A stretch of DNA of 64,000 nucleotides from Luteimonas galliterrae (GTDB taxonomy: Bacteria > Pseudomonadota > Gammaproteobacteria > Xanthomonadales > Xanthomonadaceae): positions 310,001 through 374,000 of the forward strand of contig NZ_JAMBEP010000002.1 in the NCBI RefSeq assembly GCF_023374055.1, written 5' to 3'. This document shows, piece after piece, positions 45,282 through 53,533 of the stretch (positions within the stretch are counted from its first letter, which is position 1; every line of letters begins with the position of its first letter). The position numbers and the translations under genes were made by a program. The notes below the pieces were generated by a model that searched no databases, was not told where the DNA came from, and saw only the letters and a list, made by a program, of their open reading frames with translations.

Positions 45282-45319
45282 GCCACCTCTGAATAGCCGC
45301 TTCGGGTGGCCTCTTTTTT
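45282..45319 (+). terminator. Possible terminator before the coupling-protein gene
   Basis: GCCACC (45282-45287) pairs with GGTGGC (45305-45310), followed by CTCTTTTTT. The loop is large, so confidence is moderate. Confidence 0.5.
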
Positions 45320-45372
45320 GCCGGTTTCCGTCTTGGGCTAGCGCCTTCGACAAAAAGAAAACCGGCAAAGGA
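45315..45372 (+). promoter_or_regulatory. Leader inverted repeat overlapping the SD of the coupling-protein gene
   Basis: TTTGCCGGTTT (45317-45327) is complementary to AAACCGGCAAA (45359-45369), and the right arm runs into the SD AAAGGAG (45367-45373). Folding would partly occlude the SD of GTG 45381. It may restrain translation. Confidence 0.45.
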
Positions 45373-45380
45373 GCGCCACG

Positions 45381-47054
45381 GTGAACAAGCACAAGCTGTA
45401 TTTCGTGACTGCGGTCACGCTGCTCTCGCTGATCGCGGGGCTCTACCTTTCCGGCTATCTGACGCTGTGGCTGCTGAAGGTCGATACCGGCCTGCTGCGG
45501 TGGGACACCTACCTCATCTATTTCCGCGCGCTCGACCTGCCCGAAGTCGCGCCCTTCGCCGCGAAGATCAAATGGGGCGGCTATCTCGGCTTCGGCCTGC
45601 CGGCGGCCGCCTGGTTGGCGCTGGGCGTGCTGACCCTGAGGCCGCGGGAAAAATCGCTGCACGGCGAAGCCCGCTTCGCCGGCCGCGGCGATCTGGCCAA
45701 ACGCGGGCTGCTCAAGCCTTCGCCCGACGGCATCGTGGTCGGCAAGGTCGGCAACACCTTGATCCGCCTGCCCGGCCAGCAATTCGCGATCCTGGCCGCG
45801 CCGACGCGGTCGGGCAAGGGCGTGGGCATCGTCGTGCCGAACCTGCTCGAGTACCAGGACTCGGTGGTGGTGCTGGACATCAAGCAGGAGAACTTCGACC
45901 TGACCTCGGGCTGGCGCGAAAGCCAGGGTCAGAAAATCTATTTATTCAATCCCTACGCCGAGGATCGCCGCACGCATCGCTGGAACCCGATGAGCTACGT
46001 GTCGGGCGACCCGGCGTTCCGCATCTCCAGCCTGCAGGCGATCGCCGCGATCCTGTATCCCGACGGATCCAGTCAGGACAAGTTCTGGGTGAGCCAGGCG
46101 CGAAATGCGTTCCTCGCGTTCGCGTTGTACCTGTACGAAAACTACGATGAACAACGAAAGCGGGGCTATCTGCCCGAAGTCCTGGCCTTCCCTACCCTTG
46201 GGCAGGTATTCCGGTTGACGGCCGGCAAGGGCGAAGACCTCAAGACTTATCTCACTCAGCTATCCGATCGGCCTTTCTTGAGCAAAGAAGCGAAGGCCGC
46301 TTTCGCTGGCCTGCTCTCGCAGGAAAAAGAAACCTTCGCCTCGATCATGGGCACGGTGCGCGAGCCGCTGAATCCATGGCTCAACCCGGTGTTGGACGCG
46401 GCCACCAGCCACAACGATTTCTGGCTGACCGATGTGCGCAAGCAGAAGATGACGATCTACGTCGGCATCCAGCCGCACAAGCTGGCCGAATGCCGGACGC
46501 TGATCAACCTGTTCTTCAGTCAGTTGATCAACGTCAACGTGCAGACGCTGCCGCAGAACGACAAGCGGCTCAAGCACCAGTGCCTGTTGCTGATGGACGA
46601 GTTCACCGCCATCGGCAAGCTCGAGATCTTCGCTTCGGCCATTTCCTTCATGGCCGGCTACAACCTGCGGGCCATGCCGATCATCCAGAGCATGTCCCAG
46701 CTCGAATCCGTCTACGGCAAGGACGTCGCCCGCACTCTGGTCACCAACCACGCCCTGCAGATCGTCTTCGCCCCGCGCGAGCAGCAGGACGCGAACGAAT
46801 ACTCGGAAATGCTGGGCTACACCACGGTGCGCAAGAACAACATCACCCGCGGCCGCGATTTCAGCCGCAGCGAATCGCACGAGCGGCGCGCGTTGATGCT
46901 GCCGCAGGAACTGAAAGCGATGGGGCCGGACAAGGAAATCATCCTGTACGAGGGGATGGCGCAGCCTGTGTTGTGCAACAAGATTCGATACTTCTCCGAC
47001 ACCCATTTTAAAAACAGAATCAAGAATCCCGTGAAGATTCCGGAGCTGAAATGA
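45381..47054 (+). CDS. virD4: VirD4/TraG-family type IV coupling protein (X-T4SS type)
   Basis: A 557-residue inner-membrane ATPase that recruits substrates to a type IV secretion system. Two N-terminal membrane helices (about 7-29 and 63-84) precede the motor domain. Walker A is APTRSGKGVG near residues 140-149, and the Walker B-like LLLMDEFTAIGKLE lies at about 395-407. SQARNAFLAFALYLYE and the DVARTLVTNHALQIVFAPREQQDA segment are typical of TraG. GTG 45381 has a good SD (AAAGGAG, 7-nt spacing). Placement beside an XVIPCD effector marks it as the X-T4SS type. No virB genes are in the window. Confidence 0.92.
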   Translation: MNKHKLYFVTAVTLLSLIAGLYLSGYLTLWLLKVDTGLLRWDTYLIYFRALDLPEVAPFAAKIKWGGYLGFGLPAAAWLALGVLTLRPREKSLHGEARFAGRGDLAKRGLLKPSPDGIVVGKVGNTLIRLPGQQFAILAAPTRSGKGVGIVVPNLLEYQDSVVVLDIKQENFDLTSGWRESQGQKIYLFNPYAEDRRTHRWNPMSYVSGDPAFRISSLQAIAAILYPDGSSQDKFWVSQARNAFLAFALYLYENYDEQRKRGYLPEVLAFPTLGQVFRLTAGKGEDLKTYLTQLSDRPFLSKEAKAAFAGLLSQEKETFASIMGTVREPLNPWLNPVLDAATSHNDFWLTDVRKQKMTIYVGIQPHKLAECRTLINLFFSQLINVNVQTLPQNDKRLKHQCLLLMDEFTAIGKLEIFASAISFMAGYNLRAMPIIQSMSQLESVYGKDVARTLVTNHALQIVFAPREQQDANEYSEMLGYTTVRKNNITRGRDFSRSESHERRALMLPQELKAMGPDKEIILYEGMAQPVLCNKIRYFSDTHFKNRIKNPVKIPELK

Positions 47055-47433
47055 GATTCATCGCACTAAACATCGCGTTCCTTGCAGGTGTAGCCGCTCA
47101 CCCTCCTGCTTGCGCAAAACAGAAAGTCTTTGGATTCCCGAAGGTTATTCAAGATTCATGGCAACAGGACGCGCATCGATGCCGTGAAAGCGAGGCCCAA
47201 GATAACGAAGGAAGACTCGTCATTACGTCTAACGCTGCGCATATGAACGAAGAAACTATCAAGCCAAAAAAGATCACTGAGATCTCTAGAAACCCGCTTG
47301 CCTGAGGATACACGTGATCTCCAACATCGCGCCTCCAGAAATTCAGACGGCAGCTGACATATATGTGCTTAACGGCGACTACCTAACCATCACTGATGGA
47401 AAAACTACTCGTGAATTCGTCCGTTGCCACTAA
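47051..47433 (+). pseudogene. Frameshifted small secreted protein downstream of virD4
   Basis: The ATG overlaps the virD4 stop by 4 nt. The first frame (84 codons to TGA 47303) encodes a signal peptide (MRFIALNIAFLAG…ACA) and …RCRESEAQDNEGRLVITS…ITEISRNPL. A second frame, shifted by one base between 47290 and 47305, continues about 40 codons to TAA 47431 (VISNIAPPEI…YVLNGDYLTITDG…FVRCH) with the same style. Joined, they give a ~126-residue exported beta-rich protein with paired cysteines. A sequencing error, a real mutation, or two separate small ORFs are possible. By position, an immunity protein is likely. Confidence 0.5.
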
Positions 47434-47516
47434 TGGACACGTCAATGGAAAAACTTGCGAACAGTTGTGGGTTTCTTGTGCTGGTAACTAATCCAATGGA
47501 TTTAGGGAGGATATTG

Positions 47517-48464
47517 ATGGATGAACCAACAAAGAATGAGGCTTCTTCTCTTCAGAAGAGTCGAATCAATTTTCTGTTTCATCCCGGCCTGTTAATAACA
47601 GCACTTACGGCAGGATTCGCCATAGCTCAAACGGTAAACGCCCAGAACGCGCCTGATCTCAGCAATACAAATCGCATGGATTGCTTTGCGATCGGCGACA
47701 CCAGAAAACGAGAGGAATGTTTTTCGCATTATCGGAGCCAAGAGATTGAAGAATGCGAACGCGCAATGCCTCATGCATGCAAACCATACAAGGAGATGCA
47801 TGCTCTTGATCTGGAGCTGGATCAGCTTAACGCACGCGCAATCAATTCGGTACGCAGTACCTATCACGCGCACACGTCCAACGACGCCGCTTATCTGAGC
47901 GACCTATTGGACTACCTCAATAGTTCGGACCAAGCGTGGCGAGATTATCGCGACGCTGAATGCCTGTTGGAGCCGTTTATTCAAGGAATTTCCCGGAGAG
48001 AAGCCCCGAACCTGACCGAAGCATGCCGCGCCGTCAAGACAAGAGCTCGCATAAGGGATCTAACCGAACTTTTCCAGTTGTTGAATGACACGAGAACCAT
48101 CCTCGCACCACCCATATGTCCGTCCGAGGATTTCGCCGTCTTCTTGGCGGCTTTCATGGCTGACCAGAACATGCAGAGAACGTTCACCAGCTATCCATTC
48201 GTTTCTATCGAGTATCAATCACAAGACCTCGAAGCAGATCCAAAGATTCGACGTCTGAATTCATACGAAATCGAGTTCCCGCTAATCCTTAAAAAAGAGG
48301 ATCTCGCCTCAAAAGGCGTGCGGCTAGATATCACAGAAAAAGAAAGCGGCGTTAAAGAGGTCTCTACCTACAGCGTAGGCGGTGGCGCTTACAGCAGGGT
48401 CTATAGGTTCGAGTGGGTCAACAAATGCTGGCATGCGACCTCATTAATTGATGCTTCCACATAA
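47517..48464 (+). CDS. Candidate periplasmic immunity protein with LprI/DUF1311-like region
   Basis: 315 residues with a signal peptide (hydrophobic 17-38, cleavage near NAQ, residue 43). Residues 92-190 match the LprI (lysozyme inhibitor) pattern: a LDLELDQLNARAI helix, DYLNSSDQAWRDYRDAEC, then LTEACRAVKTRARIRDL. The C-terminal 115 residues start CPSEDFAVFLAAFMADQNMQRTF, resembling a DUF4348-type domain, and end with a Cys-Trp strand. ATG 47517 has an ideal SD (GGGAGG); the frame is open further upstream. It sits 14 nt before the effector gene, as X-Tfi genes usually do. Base composition is AT-rich. Confidence 0.75.
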   Translation: MDEPTKNEASSLQKSRINFLFHPGLLITALTAGFAIAQTVNAQNAPDLSNTNRMDCFAIGDTRKREECFSHYRSQEIEECERAMPHACKPYKEMHALDLELDQLNARAINSVRSTYHAHTSNDAAYLSDLLDYLNSSDQAWRDYRDAECLLEPFIQGISRREAPNLTEACRAVKTRARIRDLTELFQLLNDTRTILAPPICPSEDFAVFLAAFMADQNMQRTFTSYPFVSIEYQSQDLEADPKIRRLNSYEIEFPLILKKEDLASKGVRLDITEKESGVKEVSTYSVGGGAYSRVYRFEWVNKCWHATSLIDAST

Positions 48465-48478
48465 CGGCAGGAGATTTT

Positions 48479-49480
48479 ATGTCCAAAAAATACAGCATCT
48501 CGGAAAGTGTCGGGGCCGGATGGGAGCCTGTAGAAAACTACGAATCCCTCGAAAAACACCACCCGACATGGCCAGAGGACCCGGAGAGACGCAACTACAG
48601 CCAAATCGACGGCAGCAGAGAGGAGTTTGTCTATTCATCCAGTAGGGACAGGCTTGTCAGCAAGGATTTCGTTCTCTCAGTCGACGGAAATCCATCGGTC
48701 GATATCCCGTCTCCCGTATCAGGGTTCGTAAAGCGGTCTGCACGACTTGACCGGTGGGGTGCCGTTGAGATCTACGACAGTCAGGGTGACGACGCAAAAA
48801 TTCTGGCTAGAGTCCTTCATATGAATCCAATCCGCGTTACCGACGGCGAAAAGATCGAGTATGGGCAATTGCTAGGGCAGCAAAGCAATAAGGCCCCCAT
48901 CAAGATAGGCGTGCATACGCATATGGATTTCAACGAATGGCACCTGAACCAATTCCGTGAGTACTTGCACGACCTCGATTCCGGCGCGATAACTCCCAAG
49001 GGCTACATCAATGAGTACTTGAAATTTGACGCGTCACGTCGACAGATGGATGAGGAACCGCAAGCAGATCGTTGGTTCAGGTCCGCGAACCCTCAGCCCC
49101 GTACTGATGTTCATGACGGACGACCCGATCCGCGAGAGCGAAATCACCCGGACTATGCCCTTTACGAGGCTATCCGCAAGGCCCTCCCCGACAAATACTC
49201 CGACGACATGGCCGCACACGTGATGCTGCAAGCCAAGATCGGCGGTGTCCTGCGTGCTAACGACATCGACAAAATCATCGTCCGCGACGACCGGATCTTC
49301 GTGATGGGAACGACGCCTGGCTTCCGAACAGACGTGTACCTGTCCCAAGCGGCGCCGCCGATGCAGGAAACCGTGCAGCGTTCGGAAGACTTCGACAAGC
49401 AACAGGCCCAGCAGCACCAGCAATGGCTCGCCCAGGAACAGCAGCTGTCGCAAGAGCGCGGGATGAGGTATTCGCTATGA
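48479..49480 (+). CDS. Candidate X-T4SS effector: M23-like domain plus XVIPCD
   Basis: 333 residues, no signal peptide. Residues 60-152 resemble an M23/LytM peptidase core: PSPVSGFV, RWGAVEIYD, VLHMNPIRVTDGEKIEYGQLLGQQS, and VHTHMDF with the H-x-H pair (H146, H148) and H114. The usual first zinc half-motif HxxxD is not evident. Residues 217-333 look like the XVIPCD secretion domain recognised by VirD4. It has NHPDYALYEAIR, a small helix, DIDKIIVRDDRIFVMG, PMQETVQRSEDF and a Gln-rich tail. It would be injected into rival bacteria to cut peptidoglycan. It ends in ATGA with the AP2-like gene. Confidence 0.82.
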   Translation: MSKKYSISESVGAGWEPVENYESLEKHHPTWPEDPERRNYSQIDGSREEFVYSSSRDRLVSKDFVLSVDGNPSVDIPSPVSGFVKRSARLDRWGAVEIYDSQGDDAKILARVLHMNPIRVTDGEKIEYGQLLGQQSNKAPIKIGVHTHMDFNEWHLNQFREYLHDLDSGAITPKGYINEYLKFDASRRQMDEEPQADRWFRSANPQPRTDVHDGRPDPRERNHPDYALYEAIRKALPDKYSDDMAAHVMLQAKIGGVLRANDIDKIIVRDDRIFVMGTTPGFRTDVYLSQAAPPMQETVQRSEDFDKQQAQQHQQWLAQEQQLSQERGMRYSL

Positions 49481-50136
49481 CGGCCGCACCGAGGGACGAG
49501 AGCGGAACCGCAGGCGGCGATGCCCCCGCCGCCAGCGCCAAACCGCGCCGCAAACGGCCGCGCCCCGAAGGCCAATCCTTCTTCCACCCGCCCGAGATGT
49601 ACGGCATCTACCGCGCCAAGACCACCGGCCGGCTGGATGCGGGCGGCAGCAGCTGGACGTGGCGGGTGATGATCTCGCGCGACAAGAAATGGGTCTGCAA
49701 CCGATCCTTCGCGGACGTGAAATACGGCGGCGAGCAAGCGGCGCTGGCGGCCGCGATAGCCTATCGCGACGAGATGCTCCAGCTGGCGCCGCCGATGGCG
49801 AAGACCGCGCGCAATCAACAGCTGCGCCGCAACAACACCAGCGGCATGCCCGGCGTCTGCCGCAACTGCTACCGCGGCTATGCGTTCTACATGGCGCAGA
49901 CCCTCCTGCCCGACGGCACGCGCCTGCGAAAAACGTTCGGCGTCGCCAAGCACGGCGAGGAGCGGGCGCGGGATCTGGCGATGGCGGAGCGCCAGCGGCA
50001 GCTGACCTTGGTGGAGCGCCAGGCATCGCTGCAGCCCGCCGTGCTTGCGGTTGGATCGGTGCGGCCTGCGGATGGGGAAAGACCGTCGATCGGCGCGGCG
50101 CCCATGGCTGCCCTGCGCCGACAGGCCGCCAGATGA
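49477..50136 (+). CDS. Twin AP2-like DNA-binding domain protein
   Basis: 219 residues. A basic, Ala/Arg-rich N-terminus (1-35) precedes two AP2/ERF-like units. The first (about 42-100) is YGIYRAKTTG…SWTWRVMISRDKKWVCNRSF…GGEQAALAAAIAYRDEM. The second (about 110-170) is RRNNTSGMPGVCRN…YAFYMAQTLLPDGTRLRKTFGVAKHGEERARDLAMAER. NNTSG-x-x-GV plus a three-stranded sheet and helix is the prokaryotic AP2 pattern found in phage and HNH-linked proteins. The start overlaps the effector stop by 4 nt, so the pair is translationally coupled. GC content returns to the chromosomal level here. Confidence 0.7.
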   Translation: MTAAPRDESGTAGGDAPAASAKPRRKRPRPEGQSFFHPPEMYGIYRAKTTGRLDAGGSSWTWRVMISRDKKWVCNRSFADVKYGGEQAALAAAIAYRDEMLQLAPPMAKTARNQQLRRNNTSGMPGVCRNCYRGYAFYMAQTLLPDGTRLRKTFGVAKHGEERARDLAMAERQRQLTLVERQASLQPAVLAVGSVRPADGERPSIGAAPMAALRRQAAR

Positions 50137-50162
50137 AAAAGCCCCGCACCGCGGGGCTTTTT
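50136..50162. terminator. Bidirectional terminator at the cassette's right edge
   Basis: GCCCCGC (50141-50147) pairs with GCGGGGC (50151-50157), with AAAAA before and TTTTT after. It serves the convergent AP2-like and gap genes. Confidence 0.92.
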
Positions 50163-50182
50163 CGAGGGGAATGCCGCCGGGA

Positions 50183-51226
<1,044 letters not shown>

Positions 51227-51265
51227 TTAGCGTCTGGCCCCACCCCCCATAACCCCCGGCCGCCG

Positions 51266-52114
51266 ATGAAAACGCTGCGCAAACCGCTTTTGCTCGCTTT
51301 TTTGCTGTTGCTGGCCCCGTCCGCGCTGGGTTGGAGCGCCCTGGGCCATCGCCTGGTGGGCGAACTGGCCCAGCGCCACCTGACGCCGGCCGCCCGCGCC
51401 CAAGTCGACGCCTTGCTCGCCGGCGAGCCCGATCCCACCCTGGCCGGCGTGGCCGATTGGGCCGATACGCTGCGCGATTCGGACCCCGAACGCTTCAAGC
51501 GCACGCAATCCTGGCATTACATCAACTACCGCTCCTCGGGCTGCGAATATCGGCCCGAGCGCGATTGCCCGGATGGCGACTGCGTGGTCGGCGCGATCGA
51601 AAGGCAACGCGCGATCCTGGCCGATCGCTCGCAACCGCTGGAAGCGCGACGCGACGCCTTGAAGTTCCTCGTCCATTTCGTCGGCGACGTGCATCAGCCC
51701 ATGCACGCGAGCAATCGCGACGACAAGGGCGGCAATGCCTACCAGATCAGCCTGCGCACCGATCTGGAGCCCGAGGCGTACGCCCGCAAGAAATATGTGG
51801 ACGGCGTGATGGGCACCAATCTGCACTCGGTGTGGGATTTCTACATCCTCGGCTCGAAGAAGCTGAAGCTGTCGCCGTACGCGGCCAAGCTCGACGCCCT
51901 GCCCTGGCCGCCCGCCGCGCCGCAGACCCGCGATCCGTCGGCCTGGGCCGGCGAATCGTGCCGGCTGATCGAATCGCACAAGCTCTATCCGGACGGGCAC
52001 AAACTCGATATCGCCTATCTGGACGCGCAACGTCCGCTGGCCGAGCAGCGCGTGCGCCAGGCCGCGTTCCGTTTGGCCGACCTGCTCAACACGACGTTGG
52101 CCGATACGCACTGA
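51266..52114 (+). CDS. S1/P1-type secreted nuclease
   Basis: A 282-residue zinc-dependent nuclease. The signal peptide ends in ALG, and the mature protein begins with the zinc-binding Trp (WSALGHRLVGELA). Other ligands and hallmarks follow in order: VADWAD, WHYINY, CPDGDCVVGAIERQ, HFVGDVHQPMHASNRDDKGGN and NLHSVWDFYIL. The full trinuclear zinc set appears intact. It probably degrades RNA and single-stranded DNA outside the cytoplasm. Confidence 0.93.
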   Translation: MKTLRKPLLLAFLLLLAPSALGWSALGHRLVGELAQRHLTPAARAQVDALLAGEPDPTLAGVADWADTLRDSDPERFKRTQSWHYINYRSSGCEYRPERDCPDGDCVVGAIERQRAILADRSQPLEARRDALKFLVHFVGDVHQPMHASNRDDKGGNAYQISLRTDLEPEAYARKKYVDGVMGTNLHSVWDFYILGSKKLKLSPYAAKLDALPWPPAAPQTRDPSAWAGESCRLIESHKLYPDGHKLDIAYLDAQRPLAEQRVRQAAFRLADLLNTTLADTH

Positions 52115-52133
52115 ACCGACGAGGAGCGCCGCC

Positions 52134-52997
52134 ATGTCGCCGATCGTGCATCCGCACCACCACGCCGGCACCGGCACGTGGAGTTACGTCGTCGCCGATC
52201 CGGACAGCCGCGAAGCGGCGATCATCGATCCAGTGCTGGATTACGAAGCCGCTTCCGGACGCACCTCCACCGCCTCGGCCGAAGCGCTGCTGCAGGACGT
52301 GCGCGAACACGGCTACCGCGTGCGCTGGCTGCTGGAGACGCACGCGCACGCCGATCATCTGTCCGCCGCGCACTGGCTCAAGCGGCAGTTCCCCGATGCC
52401 GTGCTCGCCATCGGCGACGGCATCCGCACCGTGCAGGAGACGTTCCGGCCGATCTTCAACCTCGGCGCAAGCTTCGCGACCGATGGCTCGCAATTCGACC
52501 GCCTGTTCGCGGCCGATGAGATTTTCTCGATCGGCGGCTTGCGGGCGCGGGTGATTCCGGTGCCGGGGCATACCAGCGACAGCAGCGCGTATCTGATCGG
52601 CGACGCATTGTTCACCGGCGACTCGCTGTTCATGCCCGATGCGGGCTCGGCGCGCTGCGATTTTCCCGGGGGTAGCGCGGCCACGCTGTATCGTTCGATC
52701 CAGCGCCTGTTCGAACTTCCGGACGGCACCCGCGTCTTCGTCTGCCACGATTACGGCCCCGGCGGACGCGCGGTAGCTTGCGAAACCACGATCGGCGAGC
52801 AGAAGCGCGCCAACATCCACGTCGGCAACGGCGCGAGCGAGGCCGATTTCGTGAAACTGCGCCTGGCGCGCGACGCGACGCTGCCGATGCCCGCCTTGAT
52901 CATCCCCGCCGTGCAGACCAATATCCGCGCCGGCGCACTGCCCGCGGCCGAGGACAACGGCGTGCGCTACCTGAAAGTGCCGCTGGACAAATTATGA
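52134..52997 (+). CDS. MBL-fold hydrolase, Blh/persulfide-dioxygenase-like
   Basis: 287 residues of the metallo-beta-lactamase fold. It has TWSYVVADPDSREAAIIDPVLDYEAASGRTST, the metal motif THAHADHLSAA, VPGHTSDSSAYLIGDALFTGDSLF and VCHDYGPGGR. The opening is typical of Blh and ETHE1-like sulfur enzymes that act on glutathione persulfide. A TSUP transporter two genes downstream supports a role in sulfide/sulfite handling, as in bigR-blh loci. No BigR-type regulator is seen here. Its stop overlaps the next ATG by 4 nt. Confidence 0.85.
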   Translation: MSPIVHPHHHAGTGTWSYVVADPDSREAAIIDPVLDYEAASGRTSTASAEALLQDVREHGYRVRWLLETHAHADHLSAAHWLKRQFPDAVLAIGDGIRTVQETFRPIFNLGASFATDGSQFDRLFAADEIFSIGGLRARVIPVPGHTSDSSAYLIGDALFTGDSLFMPDAGSARCDFPGGSAATLYRSIQRLFELPDGTRVFVCHDYGPGGRAVACETTIGEQKRANIHVGNGASEADFVKLRLARDATLPMPALIIPAVQTNIRAGALPAAEDNGVRYLKVPLDKL

Positions 52998-53533
52998 CCA
53001 CCCGGAAATACGCGATGCGGACCGCCTGCCTGCTGCTCGTCGCCGGATTGTCGGCCTGCGCAGCCGCCGGCCCGGTCCTCCGGGCCGCGGCGCCATCGCA
53101 CCCGGAACATGCGGGACGCGCATCCGAGCCGATGTCGCCTTCGCCGTTCGTCGTGCCGCTGGACGCGGCGACGCTGGCCAAACTGCCGCGCGAACCGGTG
53201 AAGGCTTCCGCGCACGGACAGGATCTGGATTGCGAAGGCGTGGCGCTCGCAGGCTTGTTGCGCGCCACCGGTGCGGTGCCCGCGGACCCGTTGCGCGGCC
53301 CGCAGCTCGCACGCTATCTGCTGGTGACCGCGCGCGACGGCTACCGCGCGATCTATTCGTTGGCCGAGCTCGATCCGAGCCTGAGCGATCGCCGCGTGCT
53401 GCTGGTCGACCATTGCAGCGGCAAGCCGCTGGACGACGACGATGGCCCGCTGCGGCTGATCGCACCGGGCGACGCCAGGCCCGCGCGCTGGGTGCGGCAG
53501 GTCAAATCCATCACGGTGGTCGCCGCCCCATGA
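52994..53533 (+). CDS. Lipoprotein with partial molybdopterin oxidoreductase-like fold
   Basis: 179 residues. A lipoprotein signal peptide has lipobox GLSAC (about 18-22). The region CEGVALAGLLRATG…LRGPQLARYLLVTARDGYRAIYSLAELDP, HCSGKPL and LRLIAPGDARPARWVRQVKSI follows. This resembles the C-terminal half of the sulfite-oxidase/YedY molybdopterin-binding domain. The protein is too short to be a complete Mo enzyme, so cofactor binding is doubtful. It is coupled by 4-nt overlaps to the MBL gene before it and the TSUP gene after it. Confidence 0.7.
   Translation: MTTRKYAMRTACLLLVAGLSACAAAGPVLRAAAPSHPEHAGRASEPMSPSPFVVPLDAATLAKLPREPVKASAHGQDLDCEGVALAGLLRATGAVPADPLRGPQLARYLLVTARDGYRAIYSLAELDPSLSDRRVLLVDHCSGKPLDDDDGPLRLIAPGDARPARWVRQVKSITVVAAP

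Noticed and set aside
45381-47054. Conjugative plasmid or ICE assignment for the VirD4/TraG gene
   Set aside because: No relaxase, integrase, oriT or attachment site is visible, and the neighbours are an effector and immunity genes.
47424-47516. Upstream extension of the immunity gene to 47424 or 47434
   Set aside because: The only strong SD (GGGAGG) precedes ATG 47517, and the signal peptide is correctly placed from there.
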